Source: Peribacillus tepidiphilus
GTDB taxonomy: Bacteria; Bacillota; Bacilli; Bacillales; DSM-1321
NCBI RefSeq assembly: GCF_009466385.1
Contig: NZ_WIAQ01000031.1
Coordinates: 1 to 37,146 of the forward strand
Direction: 5' to 3'
DNA: 37,146 nt
Shown: positions 22,295-31,106 of the stretch, one piece after another
Numbering within the stretch: position 1 is the first letter of the stretch
How the letters are laid out: each line of letters begins with the position of its first letter
Notes under the pieces: generated by a model
What the model was told of the DNA's origin: nothing
Seen by the model: the letters and a program-made list of their open reading frames with translations, nothing else
Database searches by the model: none
Position numbers and translations under genes: made by a program

Positions 22295-23323
22295 CTACGA
22301 ATATCCTTTTGCTTGTTCTTTATGAATTTTCTCTTTAAAAATTCGATAGCTCCACAGCTGATAGCCAATGACGATTGGTACAAGCACGAGTGCAACCCCA
22401 GTCATGATTTTTAAGTTTAATTCACTTCCTCTAGCTACATACAATGTTACGCTGTATGCATCATCAATTTTAGAAGGAAGCATATTTGGGAACATGCCGA
22501 TAAAACCCATAGCCATCATAGAAAAGATCGTTAGGCAAATAAAAGTAAACGCAAGGCCGATTTTTCTTCTGAATACAAATAATAAAGTCAATAGAACAAA
22601 AGCTAGTGTCATAACAGGAACGATCCATAAAACCGGCTGTTCTACATAATTATCCACTAAAGGCGTCCTATTCATCGTGGCAACTAGAAAAATGGACAGG
22701 ATTGCGGCAGATGTTGCAGCTGCTGGACGCGAAATGTTCTTTGCCCTTTCTGCGACATCTCCACTTGTTTTAAGCGAAATCCATAATGATCCCGATAAAA
22801 TAAATAACGAAACAAATAAAAGACCTGTTAATATTCCGTAAGCGTTAAACAGACTGAAAATAGTCCCTTCGTACCCGTCTTTCCCAATCAAAAGACCTCT
22901 AAATAAATTCCCGAATGTAATTCCAAATAATAAAGCAATGAGTAAACTTCCTGTAAAGAAACTCCATATGCAGGCTTTTTGCCATAGTGGATGATCTTCT
23001 TTGTGCATAAATTCAAGACCAATTGCTCTTGCAAACAATGCCATTAATACAAGGTATAACGGAACATATAAATAATGAAACATATCCGCATACACAACGG
23101 GAAAGGCAGCAAAGGTTGCTCCACCAGCAGTAATCAGCCATACTTCATTACCACCCCAAAATGGCCCAATAGCTTCCTGTAACTGGTTTCTTTCTTGTTT
23201 ATTACTCGTGATAAACGGAAAGAGCATTCCTGTTCCTAGGGCATAACCATCTAAAATAAAGTATACAGTCCATATGAGTCCCCAAAGGCCGAACCATATA
23301 ATTGCCAGCATATCATGAGACAT
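22295..23323 (-). CDS. cydB: Cytochrome bd ubiquinol/menaquinol oxidase subunit II
   Basis: The second membrane subunit of cytochrome bd, the high-affinity oxygen-reducing quinol oxidase. The 342 residues give about eight to nine membrane helices. The N-terminal LWGLIWTVYFILDGYALGTG, then GPFWGGNEVWLITAGGATFA, are family hallmarks. The gene overlaps cydA by 11 bases, giving coupled translation. GGGGGAC precedes the ATG. A terminator follows, so the cydCD exporter genes that follow cydAB in B. subtilis are not part of this operon. Length is normal (338 in B. subtilis). Confidence 0.95.
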   Translation of the reverse strand: MSHDMLAIIWFGLWGLIWTVYFILDGYALGTGMLFPFITSNKQERNQLQEAIGPFWGGNEVWLITAGGATFAAFPVVYADMFHYLYVPLYLVLMALFARAIGLEFMHKEDHPLWQKACIWSFFTGSLLIALLFGITFGNLFRGLLIGKDGYEGTIFSLFNAYGILTGLLFVSLFILSGSLWISLKTSGDVAERAKNISRPAAATSAAILSIFLVATMNRTPLVDNYVEQPVLWIVPVMTLAFVLLTLLFVFRRKIGLAFTFICLTIFSMMAMGFIGMFPNMLPSKIDDAYSVTLYVARGSELNLKIMTGVALVLVPIVIGYQLWSYRIFKEKIHKEQAKGYS

Positions 23324-24662
23324 GAGATAGTCCCCCTTCTTCCTCCATAATCAGTTTAGAAGGTCCTTTTTTCGCATATTTCACTATTAAATACACATCC
23401 GCAACCAATAGCACTGTATAAAATGCCACTAAGCTGATCATTGAAAATAAAACCTCTGGAACAGTAATTGGAGATACTGCCTCAGCTGTTCTCATTAATC
23501 CATATACTGTCCAAGGTTGACGCCCTACTTCCGCTACCATCCAGCCTGCATTAATCGCAATATAAGGAAGTAGAACAGACCATAATACCATTTTTAAAAA
23601 ACGTGGAGACTCGACAAGCTTGTTCTTTTTATATAAATAGAATCCATACCAAGTGGTTATCATGAAAAATACACCAAGTGCCACCATTAGGCGAAAACTA
23701 TAAAAGGTTAATGCAACATTCGGACGATCCTCTTTTGGAATATCTTTTAATCCAGTCACTTTCCCATCAAATGTATTTGTGTAGAAAAAGCTTCCGAGTT
23801 TAGGAATGCTAAGGGCTTCGAAAGCATTGCGTTCATTTTCTGGATCTGGAATTTGTATAATATGAAACGGCATTTCCCTTTGTGTTTCCCAAACCGCTTC
23901 TAAAGCTGCGCCCTTAGCTGGCTGCATCTTGGACGCAAATACACCGGATTGATGTCCGATAAATGGCGTTAAGGTAGCTCCAAAAATCCCTAAAGCTAGT
24001 GCGAATTTAAACGATTTTTTGAAAAACGGAACTTCATTCTTTCTTAATAGATGATAAGCACTAATAGCCATCACAAAAAATGATCCTACAATATAACAGC
24101 TAACCACTGTGTGAAAAAACATATGCCAAGCATATGGATTGGTTAAAACTTCCCAAAAGTTTTCTAGCTCAACACGATTATTTCGAATCACATATCCAAC
24201 CGGATTCTGCATAAATCCGTTAGCCGTAATAATCCATAAAGCAGAAATATTGGTTCCTAAAGCAACCATCCACATAGAAAAAGCACGAAGCTTAGGAGAA
24301 ATTTTGTCTCTTCCAAAAATCCATATGCCAATAAATGTAGATTCCAGGAAGAAGGCTAAAAGAGCTTCAATTGCTAAAGGTGAACCAAATATATCTCCCA
24401 TGTATTTAGAGTACTCAGACCAGTTTGTACCGAACTGAAACTCCATCGTGATACCAGTGACAACTCCCATCACAAAGTTAATCGTAAACAGCTTTCCCCA
24501 GAAATCTGCCATTTGGCGATATAAAGGGTTTAGTGTTCTTGCATATTTGGTTTCCATGAATGCCACGAGAACCACTAACCCGATTGTCAATGGCACAAAT
24601 AAAAAATGATAAAAAACCGTAACCGCAAATTGAATACGGCTTAACAGCAACACATCATCCAT
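23313..24662 (-). CDS. cydA: Cytochrome bd ubiquinol/menaquinol oxidase subunit I
   Basis: The haem-bearing subunit of cytochrome bd, active at low oxygen. Expected ligands are visible: H18 in FYHFLFVP, the AWHMFFHT segment (a histidine near residue 185) and the methionine region around GWMVAEVGRQPW. The segment between about 240 and 325 (FIGHQSGVFASKMQPAKGAALE) contains the quinol-binding Q-loop, short as in other Bacillus enzymes. I start at ATG 24662 (449 residues), which has GGGGAGGA upstream. An in-frame extension to 24707 would include that ribosome-binding site. I found no convincing Rex box in the 300 bases upstream, although cyd genes are Rex targets in B. subtilis. Confidence 0.95.
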   Translation of the reverse strand: MDDVLLLSRIQFAVTVFYHFLFVPLTIGLVVLVAFMETKYARTLNPLYRQMADFWGKLFTINFVMGVVTGITMEFQFGTNWSEYSKYMGDIFGSPLAIEALLAFFLESTFIGIWIFGRDKISPKLRAFSMWMVALGTNISALWIITANGFMQNPVGYVIRNNRVELENFWEVLTNPYAWHMFFHTVVSCYIVGSFFVMAISAYHLLRKNEVPFFKKSFKFALALGIFGATLTPFIGHQSGVFASKMQPAKGAALEAVWETQREMPFHIIQIPDPENERNAFEALSIPKLGSFFYTNTFDGKVTGLKDIPKEDRPNVALTFYSFRLMVALGVFFMITTWYGFYLYKKNKLVESPRFLKMVLWSVLLPYIAINAGWMVAEVGRQPWTVYGLMRTAEAVSPITVPEVLFSMISLVAFYTVLLVADVYLIVKYAKKGPSKLIMEEEGGLSHVS

Positions 24663-24967
24663 TTTCAAATTCCTCCCCTGAAATAATAAAAATATTTTAT
24701 AAAACAAATGTGAGTATAGTGGAAACTAATTATTTCGAAAGTGTGACAGAATTTAGAATAAATGATGGCATTGGTTTTAATATTTTAAAATAACAAAAAT
24801 AAAAAATATGAATGAATATTGTAAATATTATTAGAACTTTTATCCTATAATACTTGTATTAATTTTTATCATTTCGCCTCTATTGGTTCGACCAAAAATT
24901 GGAGTTGAGCGATTCATCATAATTACTTATTGCAGGAGAAAGATATAAATGAAAGGAGCTGAAAAAG
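24663..24967. other. Divergent AT-rich region between cydA and the 55-residue gene
   Basis: These 305 bases contain TATAAT (24845-24850) as a possible -10 for the plus-strand gene and TATAAA-like sequence near cydA. Near 24741, GTGTGACAGAATTT faintly resembles Rex or FNR half-sites but is not symmetric. An ATG at 24948 opens only a 13-codon frame. Confidence 0.45.
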
Positions 24968-25135
24968 ATGGGTCGTGGAGAACACTTTAACCATAAAGAA
25001 AAAAGTCATCCAGGTAATTTTCCTTCTAACAGCACTGCTGAAAGAAAAGATCATAGTCGTCAATATGAACAAATTGAGGATATTGCTACACATGAAGCAT
25101 TCAAAAATCGTGTAAAAGATGATAGCATGCCATAA
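24968..25135 (+). CDS. Hypothetical 55-residue hydrophilic protein
   Basis: The frame begins MGRGEHFNHKEKSHPGNFPS and ends RVKDDSMP-stop. It is strongly charged and histidine-rich (five His in 55 residues), with no hydrophobic core, so it is probably disordered or only marginally folded. AAGGAGCTG stands 9 bases before the ATG, and a perfect 9-bp terminator follows, so it is a likely single gene. I recognise no family. Small proteins of this composition occur in Bacillus, some as spore or stress proteins; the sequence itself does not decide this. Confidence 0.72.
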   Translation: MGRGEHFNHKEKSHPGNFPSNSTAERKDHSRQYEQIEDIATHEAFKNRVKDDSMP

Positions 25136-25142
25136 ATATTTT

Positions 25143-25181
25143 TAGGGTGACCACTCAGGAAATATGAGAGTCACCCTATTT
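25143..25181 (+). terminator. Terminator of the 55-residue gene
   Basis: A perfect 9-bp stem, TAGGGTGAC (25143-25151) with GTCACCCTA (25170-25178), then TTTC. The loop contains a second small pairing (CTCA/TGAG). Confidence 0.8.
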
Positions 25182-25350
25182 CATAATAATCCAACATTTT
25201 AATACATAATACAGATTGAAAATTATTATACAACAGTACTACCAACCCCAAATAACTCTTCATAGTAGTTTTACTCATTATCTTTTATTGGAAAAATAAT
25301 CTCTTTCTATTTAATGGTTTAATTCCTCTGTCTTTAGGACTGCTTCCCTA

Positions 25351-25368
25351 TTGCTCATTATTTCACAA
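25351..25368. promoter_or_regulatory. Imperfect Rex-like site upstream of pflB
   Basis: TTGCTCATTATTTCACAA matches 14 of 18 positions of TTGTGAAATATTTCACAA. One half-site (TTTCACAA) is perfect and the other is degenerate. It lies about 115 bases before pflB. Confidence 0.45.
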
Positions 25369-25483
25369 ATCATTCAAAATTAATCCCCCACAAATCCTTT
25401 TCATGGGTGTATGCTAAATTTGTAATCTGTAACATTCATAATATCAAACTGTTATACACACAAATCAAGAGGTGAAATTTGCT

Positions 25484-27709
25484 ATGAAACAGTGGAAAGG
25501 CTTCCAAGGTGGTATTTGGCAAAAAGAAATCAATGTCCGGGATTTTATTTTGAAGAATATTACAACCTATACCGGCGATGAATCATTCCTTGAAGGTCCA
25601 ACAGAAGCAACTTTGAAGTTATGGGAACAAGTGATGGATTTAACGAAACAAGAGCGTGAAAAAGGCGGCGTTCTTGATATGGATACAAAGGTTGTTTCTA
25701 CCATCACTTCCCATGAACCAGGCTACTTAAATAAAGAATTAGAGAAGGTTGTTGGCTTCCAAACTGACCAGCCCTTCAAGCGTTCCTTACAGCCTTTTGG
25801 TGGAATCCGTATGGCAAAAGCAGCCTGTGAAGCGTACGGATATGAATTAGACCCTGAGATTGAACGTATTTTTACAGATTATCGTAAAACACACAACCAA
25901 GGGGTATTTGACGCTTATACAGATGAAATGAAACTAGCTCGTAAAGCTGGTATTATTACAGGTCTTCCAGATGCTTACGGCCGCGGACGCATTATCGGTG
26001 ACTATCGCCGTGTTGCACTGTACGGTGTAGACTTCTTAATCAATGAAAAGAAAAAAGATCTTCAAAATACATCCTCTGTCATGACTGAAGATGTGATCAG
26101 ACTACGCGAGGAATTAAGTGAACAAATTCGTTCTCTTCAAGAGCTTAAGAAAATGGCAGCTGACCATGGCTTCGACATTTCTGAGCCTGCTCAAAATGCG
26201 CGTGAAGCATTCCAATGGGTTTATTTCGCATATCTTGCAGCGATTAAAGAACAAAACGGTGCTGCTATGAGCTTAGGCCGTGTATCTACATTCTTGGATA
26301 TTTATATTGAACGCGACCTTAAAGAAGGTTTAATAACTGAAAAAGAAGCGCAAGAATTAGTTGACCATTTCGTCATGAAGCTACGTCTTGTGAAATTTGC
26401 TAGAACGCCTGATTACAATGAATTGTTCAGTGGTGATCCAACTTGGGTAACAGAGTCTATTGGCGGTATGAGCATTGACGGAACACCACTTGTGACAAAG
26501 AACTCTTTCCGCTTCTTGCACACTCTTGATAACTTAGGACCTGCTCCGGAGCCTAACTTGACTGTTTTATGGTCTACTCAGCTACCAGAAGGCTTCAAAA
26601 AATACTGCGCGAAAATGTCTATTAAAACAAGCTCAATCCAATATGAAAATGACGATTTAATGCGCATTGAGTACGGTGATGATTACGGAATTGCTTGCTG
26701 TGTATCTGCTATGAGAATTGGTAAGCAAATGCAGTTCTTCGGAGCTCGCGCAAACCTTGCAAAAGCTTTATTATACGCAATCAACGGCGGTGTGGATGAA
26801 AAGCTGAAGATTCAAGTAGCTCCTAAACTAGCTCCTATCACTTCTGAAGTTTTAAATTATGAGGAAGTAATGGAACGCTTCGATTCAGTGATGGAATGGC
26901 TAGCAGGCTTATATATTAACACATTAAACATCATTCACTACATGCATGATAAATATTGCTACGAAAGAATAGAAATGGCTCTACATGATACGGAAATCAT
27001 TCGTACAATGGCAACTGGTATCGCAGGGCTAAGTGTAGTGGCTGACTCTTTAAGTGCAATTAAGTACGCTCAAGTAAAAGCAATTCGAGATGAAAACGGA
27101 ATAGCCGTTGATTTTGAAACAACTGGAGATTTCCCTAAATACGGAAATAACGATGACCGCGTGGACAGCATTGCCGTTGAATTGGTTGAAAAATTCATGA
27201 CCAAACTTAAAAAGCATGCAACCTACCGTAATTCCATTCACACTATGAGTATCTTAACCATTACTTCAAACGTTGTGTATGGTAAGAAAACGGGCAACAC
27301 ACCTGACGGACGCAGAGCAGGTGAACCTTTTGCCCCTGGTGCGAACCCTATGCACGGCAGAGATACAAAAGGTGCTTTAGCTTCTCTCTCATCCGTTGCA
27401 AAACTTCCATACCAACATGCGTTAGACGGTATTTCTAACACATTCTCTATGGTACCGAAAGCACTAGGTAAAGAAGAAGAAAGCCAAATCAATAACCTTG
27501 TTGCTATTTTAGACGGATATGCTGCTAAAAAAGGACATCACTTAAACGTTAACGTGTTTAACCGTGAAACATTGATGGATGCGATGGAACATCCTGAAAA
27601 GTATCCACAGCTCACTATTCGTGTTTCTGGTTATGCGGTCAACTTTATTAAACTAACTCGTGAACAGCAAATTGACGTTATTAATCGTACATTCCACGAG
27701 AGCCTATAA
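25484..27709 (+). CDS. pflB: Pyruvate formate-lyase (formate C-acetyltransferase)
   Basis: This glycyl-radical enzyme cleaves pyruvate with CoA to acetyl-CoA and formate under anoxic conditions. The adjacent catalytic cysteines C405 and C406 (in IACCVSAM) and the radical-bearing G716 in RVSGYAV near the C terminus are both present. The length of 741 residues is normal. I start at ATG 25484, with AGAGGTG 8 bases upstream; the in-frame GTG at 25472 is part of that ribosome-binding site. pflA follows after 47 bases, and the two are presumably one operon ending at 28529-28564. An imperfect Rex-like site lies upstream. The enzyme is oxygen-sensitive, so it points to true anaerobic growth by mixed-acid fermentation. 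Confidence 0.97.
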   Translation: MKQWKGFQGGIWQKEINVRDFILKNITTYTGDESFLEGPTEATLKLWEQVMDLTKQEREKGGVLDMDTKVVSTITSHEPGYLNKELEKVVGFQTDQPFKRSLQPFGGIRMAKAACEAYGYELDPEIERIFTDYRKTHNQGVFDAYTDEMKLARKAGIITGLPDAYGRGRIIGDYRRVALYGVDFLINEKKKDLQNTSSVMTEDVIRLREELSEQIRSLQELKKMAADHGFDISEPAQNAREAFQWVYFAYLAAIKEQNGAAMSLGRVSTFLDIYIERDLKEGLITEKEAQELVDHFVMKLRLVKFARTPDYNELFSGDPTWVTESIGGMSIDGTPLVTKNSFRFLHTLDNLGPAPEPNLTVLWSTQLPEGFKKYCAKMSIKTSSIQYENDDLMRIEYGDDYGIACCVSAMRIGKQMQFFGARANLAKALLYAINGGVDEKLKIQVAPKLAPITSEVLNYEEVMERFDSVMEWLAGLYINTLNIIHYMHDKYCYERIEMALHDTEIIRTMATGIAGLSVVADSLSAIKYAQVKAIRDENGIAVDFETTGDFPKYGNNDDRVDSIAVELVEKFMTKLKKHATYRNSIHTMSILTITSNVVYGKKTGNTPDGRRAGEPFAPGANPMHGRDTKGALASLSSVAKLPYQHALDGISNTFSMVPKALGKEEESQINNLVAILDGYAAKKGHHLNVNVFNRETLMDAMEHPEKYPQLTIRVSGYAVNFIKLTREQQIDVINRTFHESL

Positions 27710-27756
27710 TCATGCTTCCCCGCTCAACCAACAGGGGAAGTGGGGAGGATTTGATC

Positions 27757-28485
27757 ATGATCGGAAATATTCATTCCATTGAAACTTGCGGAACCGTTGA
27801 TGGTCCCGGCATAAGATATGTCATTTTTACTCAAGGCTGCCCGCTTCGTTGTCAGTACTGCCATAATGCGGATACATGGAAAATGGGAGATGGAAAGCAA
27901 ATAACCGTGGATGAGATCATGAGTGATCTTGAGAGCTACTTGCCTTTTATCCAAGCATCCAATGGAGGAATCACTGTAAGTGGTGGAGAACCCTTACTTC
28001 AAATCCCTTTTGTTACTGAGCTTTTTAAAGCTTGCAAAGCAAAAGGCATTCATACTACACTAGATTCTTCAGGCGGGTGTTATTCTGACAACCAAGCCTT
28101 TTTAGAGCAGCTGGATGAGCTGTTAAAATACACCGACTTAGTTTTACTAGATATAAAGCATATTGACCGGCAGAAGCATAAGAAACTAACCGGTATATAT
28201 AATGATCCCATTCTAAACTTTGCTGAATACTTATCCCATAAAAAAATACCCGTTTGGATCCGACATGTTCTGGTACCCGGTGTGACAGACTTTGATGACG
28301 ATTTATCTAAGCTCGGCCAATTTATCAACGGTTTGCAAAACGTGGAAAAAATTGAAGTTCTCCCTTACCATAAGCTTGGAGTTTATAAATGGGAAGCGTT
28401 AGGATTACAGTATCCTTTAAAAGACGTTGAGCCTCCAAGTGAAGATCGGGTTAATAATGCGTATAAATTGTTGACAAACACTTAA
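27757..28485 (+). CDS. pflA: Pyruvate formate-lyase-activating enzyme
   Basis: A radical SAM enzyme that installs the glycyl radical on PflB. The CxxxCxxC cluster motif is at C28, C32 and C35 (GCPLRCQYC), followed by GGITVSGGEPLLQ, the glycine-rich SAM-binding part. DGPGIR (15-20) is the family N-terminal motif. I start at ATG 27757 (242 residues), with GGGGAGGA about 7 bases upstream. The open frame extends back to 27712, but that stretch (LPRSTNRGSGED) is not conserved-looking and contains the ribosome-binding site. A dispersed-repeat-like sequence (28485-28502) begins at the stop codon. Confidence 0.96.
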   Translation: MIGNIHSIETCGTVDGPGIRYVIFTQGCPLRCQYCHNADTWKMGDGKQITVDEIMSDLESYLPFIQASNGGITVSGGEPLLQIPFVTELFKACKAKGIHTTLDSSGGCYSDNQAFLEQLDELLKYTDLVLLDIKHIDRQKHKKLTGIYNDPILNFAEYLSHKKIPVWIRHVLVPGVTDFDDDLSKLGQFINGLQNVEKIEVLPYHKLGVYKWEALGLQYPLKDVEPPSEDRVNNAYKLLTNT

Positions 28486-28502
28486 GAAAAGTGGAAAGCG
28501 CC
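28485..28502 (+). repeat. Dispersed intergenic repeat fragment, copy 1
   Basis: AGAAAAGTGGAAAGCGCC begins at the last base of the pflA stop codon. It differs by one base from the copy at 36881-36898. Both lie directly behind a gene's stop codon and before its terminator. Confidence 0.6.
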
Positions 28503-28528
28503 GTCTATTAATCCTTGACTTTAAAATC

Positions 28529-28566
28529 AAAACCACGAGAAGGCTGATCGCTGCTCGTGGTTTTGT
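28529..28566 (+). terminator. Terminator of pflBA
   Basis: A perfect 11-bp stem, AAAACCACGAG (28529-28539) with CTCGTGGTTTT (28554-28564), followed by GTATTTTTA. Confidence 0.88.
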
Positions 28567-28649
28567 ATTTTTAATAAATACTTCCATGACTTCTATTAAA
28601 GCGATACTTCCTTGATTTTGACTCCACTCTTCTCAAGCCTAATCTTCAT

Positions 28650-29225
28650 TCAAGGCTGAATCATCATCCATATAGCTACTGCCGGTTTATCCCCTGGATT
28701 ATGGAAACTGTGAGGTAGTGTACTTTCAAAGCTAATACTATCTCCTTCACGAAGGAAATATGTTTCTTCTTCAATTTTTACTTCTAGCTCGCCATCTATG
28801 ACATATCCGCTTTCTTCCCCTTTATGAAGCATGAGCGGCTGGTCTTTATTCTCACCGGGGTCAATAATCATCTTAAAGAACTTCCATTTCTTATCGCGAT
28901 TTGGTGAAAGCATTTCATACCAAACCTCCGGACGAGACATAGTGATTCGTTTATGTTCACCCTTCCGTATGACTGTTACGGCGTTGTCTTCAATGCTTTC
29001 GAAAAAAGAAAACACCGGCTCCTCTAAAAAATAGCTTAGCTTCCATAGTGTGTCGAGTGAGGGAGCCGTTTGGCCCCTTTCCATCTGGGAAATCATGCTT
29101 TGGCTGACTCCCACATATTCTGCTAGCTTTTCGGCTGTCAGTCCTCTTTTCTTCCGATAGTAGCGGATCGCTTCACCAATTTGTTCTTTTGGCAGTTCAG
29201 CAGGAAGATCTAATTTACTCTTCAA
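28650..29225 (-). CDS. XRE-cupin transcriptional regulator
   Basis: A 191-residue DNA-binding regulator. It has an XRE-type helix-turn-helix (about 15-70, YYRKKRGLTAEKLAEYVGVS then QSMISQMERG) followed by a C-terminal cupin_2 domain (about 115-190, GEESGYVIDGELEVKIE and PHSFHNPGDKPA) that senses a small ligand. Regulators of this layout often control amino-acid or polyamine catabolism. The start is TTG 29225, directly adjoining the TAG stop of rocB, with AGAGGTG supplied by the 3' end of rocB. Translation is therefore probably coupled, and the regulator likely acts on this operon. I found no clear terminator; a weak 5-bp hairpin lies near 28640. Confidence 0.88.
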   Translation of the reverse strand: MKSKLDLPAELPKEQIGEAIRYYRKKRGLTAEKLAEYVGVSQSMISQMERGQTAPSLDTLWKLSYFLEEPVFSFFESIEDNAVTVIRKGEHKRITMSRPEVWYEMLSPNRDKKWKFFKMIIDPGENKDQPLMLHKGEESGYVIDGELEVKIEEETYFLREGDSISFESTLPHSFHNPGDKPAVAIWMMIQP

Positions 29226-30866
29226 CTATTTCACCTCTTCAAACACTGTATTCACCAATTGCTTTAATAAATGCGGAACCGTTTCTAATGAAAACGAAAG
29301 CTCGAGACGCTCAGTCCGCTTGTGTGCGTCTTTTCCATAAGGACCTAGGTTAATGGTTGGGATATTGAGCTTTTTGATTTGTTCAAGCGGCAAATCATAT
29401 TTACGTCCGTACAAGGGCATTTCTTCACTTAGTGTTGAAATGATTGAATCTCCATCGATTAACCTACAGTAGCTGACATCCGATAAACCGGTAAAATACT
29501 GTTGGATCTTTATTTTCTCACCGAAATTCTTTTCGGCAAAAGATATGATATCCTCTGTGATTTTTCTTATCTTTTGATCACGTTCTGAAATCTCTTCTAA
29601 AGCTACATGCGGATAATACGGAGGAGCAAGCATAATGAAATAGAAAGGTGCCAGATCCGTAAAATAACGGCTGATTCCTTGTGCTAGCTTAACCGTTAAT
29701 TTTCGCAGATCGAAATCTACACTTGTTTCCTTGTTGAAAATTTCTTCAACTTCACTCTTAAAGGTCTCTCCATATCTCTCCATCCCTTTTTCATATAATT
29801 CGGAGTAGGTGAACACCTTAGGTTTCAAATCCTCTAACTGCTTTGTAGGATTAGAAGAAGCATAAAGACGATGCATTTTTTGATAGATTCCTTCACTGCT
29901 TTGGATCGCGATTTCCTTAACTTTTTTCAATATTTCCTTAGGCGTTTGTTTCAATGTTAAAATATTGTATAGGACATAAGCGCTTGTTGGAGTTTGTACG
30001 TTATATAACTCCTTTAAATCCTCCAATTTCAAACAGGTAGGAGGAGGATTTTTTTCCGATCCGACTTCCTCAATAAATGCATCTGAAAGCTCCATATTCG
30101 CTGTAAAACTGGCTGCCATCCATGAAGCATTTACCCCTTCAAGAGGCTCACCCACATGCGTTTCCTTTCCTACACAGAAAATCAGTGGAAGCAATTTGCC
30201 TACAGAGCCGAGATATACATATTTAGACCGATCTCCTGGGTATGCACCAAAACTAGGCTCTGAACAGATACATAACTCATAATCGAGTCCTAACTTTTTC
30301 TGTAATTCAAAAAGAAGCTGCACCCCCGCAAACATCCCTTCAGAATTCCGCTCTTCATCCGGAGTTGATAGCAATAATAGATTGACCGGTACGTTTTTTT
30401 CGCATACTTCTGACAAGAGACCTAGGTGGAGAGCAAGACCCGCCTTCATATCCATAATTCCTCTAGCAAACAACCACTCTCCCGATTCGAGATCCTCTTT
30501 CACCTCAATAGGCAACGCTTCTTTCTTAAGTATTTCAGTATACTCATCAGGTGAAAAAGCAAGATGCTTCAAATGTCCATAATCCTCAATTCCAACCACA
30601 TCGTAATGACTGAGTAAAACAACGGTCTTTGATATGTCAGGATTGCCACGATAGAGAGCTGCTACTGCCCTTCTGTTTAACGGATCCCCATCAATTTCTT
30701 TGGAAAAGATATTCTCTGAATGCTTTTGAAAATACGGGATTTCATAAACAATACGAATAATTTCATCAGCCATATCATTTTCCCTAACAGTTCCTGAAAT
30801 ACTTGGAACACCTACAAGCTGTTTTACTATTTTTACTAATTCTTCTCTGCTATTCCAGTGCTGCAC
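29226..30866 (-). CDS. rocB: M20-family metallopeptidase, RocB-like
   Basis: A 546-residue zinc-dependent M20 hydrolase resembling B. subtilis RocB (566 residues), a protein of the arginine/ornithine utilisation locus whose exact substrate is uncertain. Metal-binding patterns are visible: LLSHYDVVG (His), ARGIMDMKAG (bridging Asp) and TPDEERNSEG (catalytic Glu and ligand Glu). A large insertion (about 250-440) replaces the usual compact dimerisation domain, as in RocB. Its start is GTG 30866 with AGGGGAG upstream. It is cotranscribed with the XRE-cupin regulator, and a 22-bp perfect palindrome lies about 130 bases upstream. No other roc genes are in the window, so the symbol denotes family, not proven role. 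Confidence 0.87.
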   Translation of the reverse strand: MQHWNSREELVKIVKQLVGVPSISGTVRENDMADEIIRIVYEIPYFQKHSENIFSKEIDGDPLNRRAVAALYRGNPDISKTVVLLSHYDVVGIEDYGHLKHLAFSPDEYTEILKKEALPIEVKEDLESGEWLFARGIMDMKAGLALHLGLLSEVCEKNVPVNLLLLSTPDEERNSEGMFAGVQLLFELQKKLGLDYELCICSEPSFGAYPGDRSKYVYLGSVGKLLPLIFCVGKETHVGEPLEGVNASWMAASFTANMELSDAFIEEVGSEKNPPPTCLKLEDLKELYNVQTPTSAYVLYNILTLKQTPKEILKKVKEIAIQSSEGIYQKMHRLYASSNPTKQLEDLKPKVFTYSELYEKGMERYGETFKSEVEEIFNKETSVDFDLRKLTVKLAQGISRYFTDLAPFYFIMLAPPYYPHVALEEISERDQKIRKITEDIISFAEKNFGEKIKIQQYFTGLSDVSYCRLIDGDSIISTLSEEMPLYGRKYDLPLEQIKKLNIPTINLGPYGKDAHKRTERLELSFSLETVPHLLKQLVNTVFEEVK

Positions 30867-31106
30867 GATTATGTACTCCCCTTATATTAGTATGAATTAT
30901 ATTTTTATAACTTTAACTAATATAATGGATTAAATTCTGAAAATAATCAATATTAATTTTATTAAGTTTCTATAAATGGACATGCCTACACTTTTTAATC
31001 AAACGTTTGATTAAATATAGGATAAATATAGATATAGCTTCACCTTCTCACGATTAGAGTCAAAAAATTTGTCAGTATGTGAGACATTTTTGGTAGAATA
31101 ATGTCT
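30867..31106. other. AT-rich region upstream of rocB
   Basis: This region contains the 22-bp palindrome (30994-31015) and possible -10 hexamers (TATATT, minus strand, near 30918-30924). No gene is supported. Beyond it lies the MITE-like element, so the original upstream context has probably been altered. Confidence 0.5.
30994..31015. promoter_or_regulatory. 22-bp perfect palindrome upstream of rocB
   Basis: The core AATCAAACGTTTGATT is extended symmetrically by TTT and AAA to 22 bases. Palindromes of this kind are typical operators of TetR-type dimers, but no TetR gene is in the window. The XRE-cupin protein coded with rocB is the local candidate. Confidence 0.55.

Larger units (their letters stand above)
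25136..25483. other. Region upstream of pflB
   Basis: After the terminator at 25143-25181 this 348-base stretch has no supported gene. It holds an imperfect Rex-like palindrome (25351-25368) and T-rich sequence. No -35/-10 pair stands out strongly. TATGCTAAAT at about 25410-25419 is a possible -10 region. Confidence 0.45.

Noticed and set aside
24741-24760. GTGTGACAGAATTT upstream of cydA as a Rex or FNR site
   Set aside because: Only one half-site is recognisable and the other side is not complementary.
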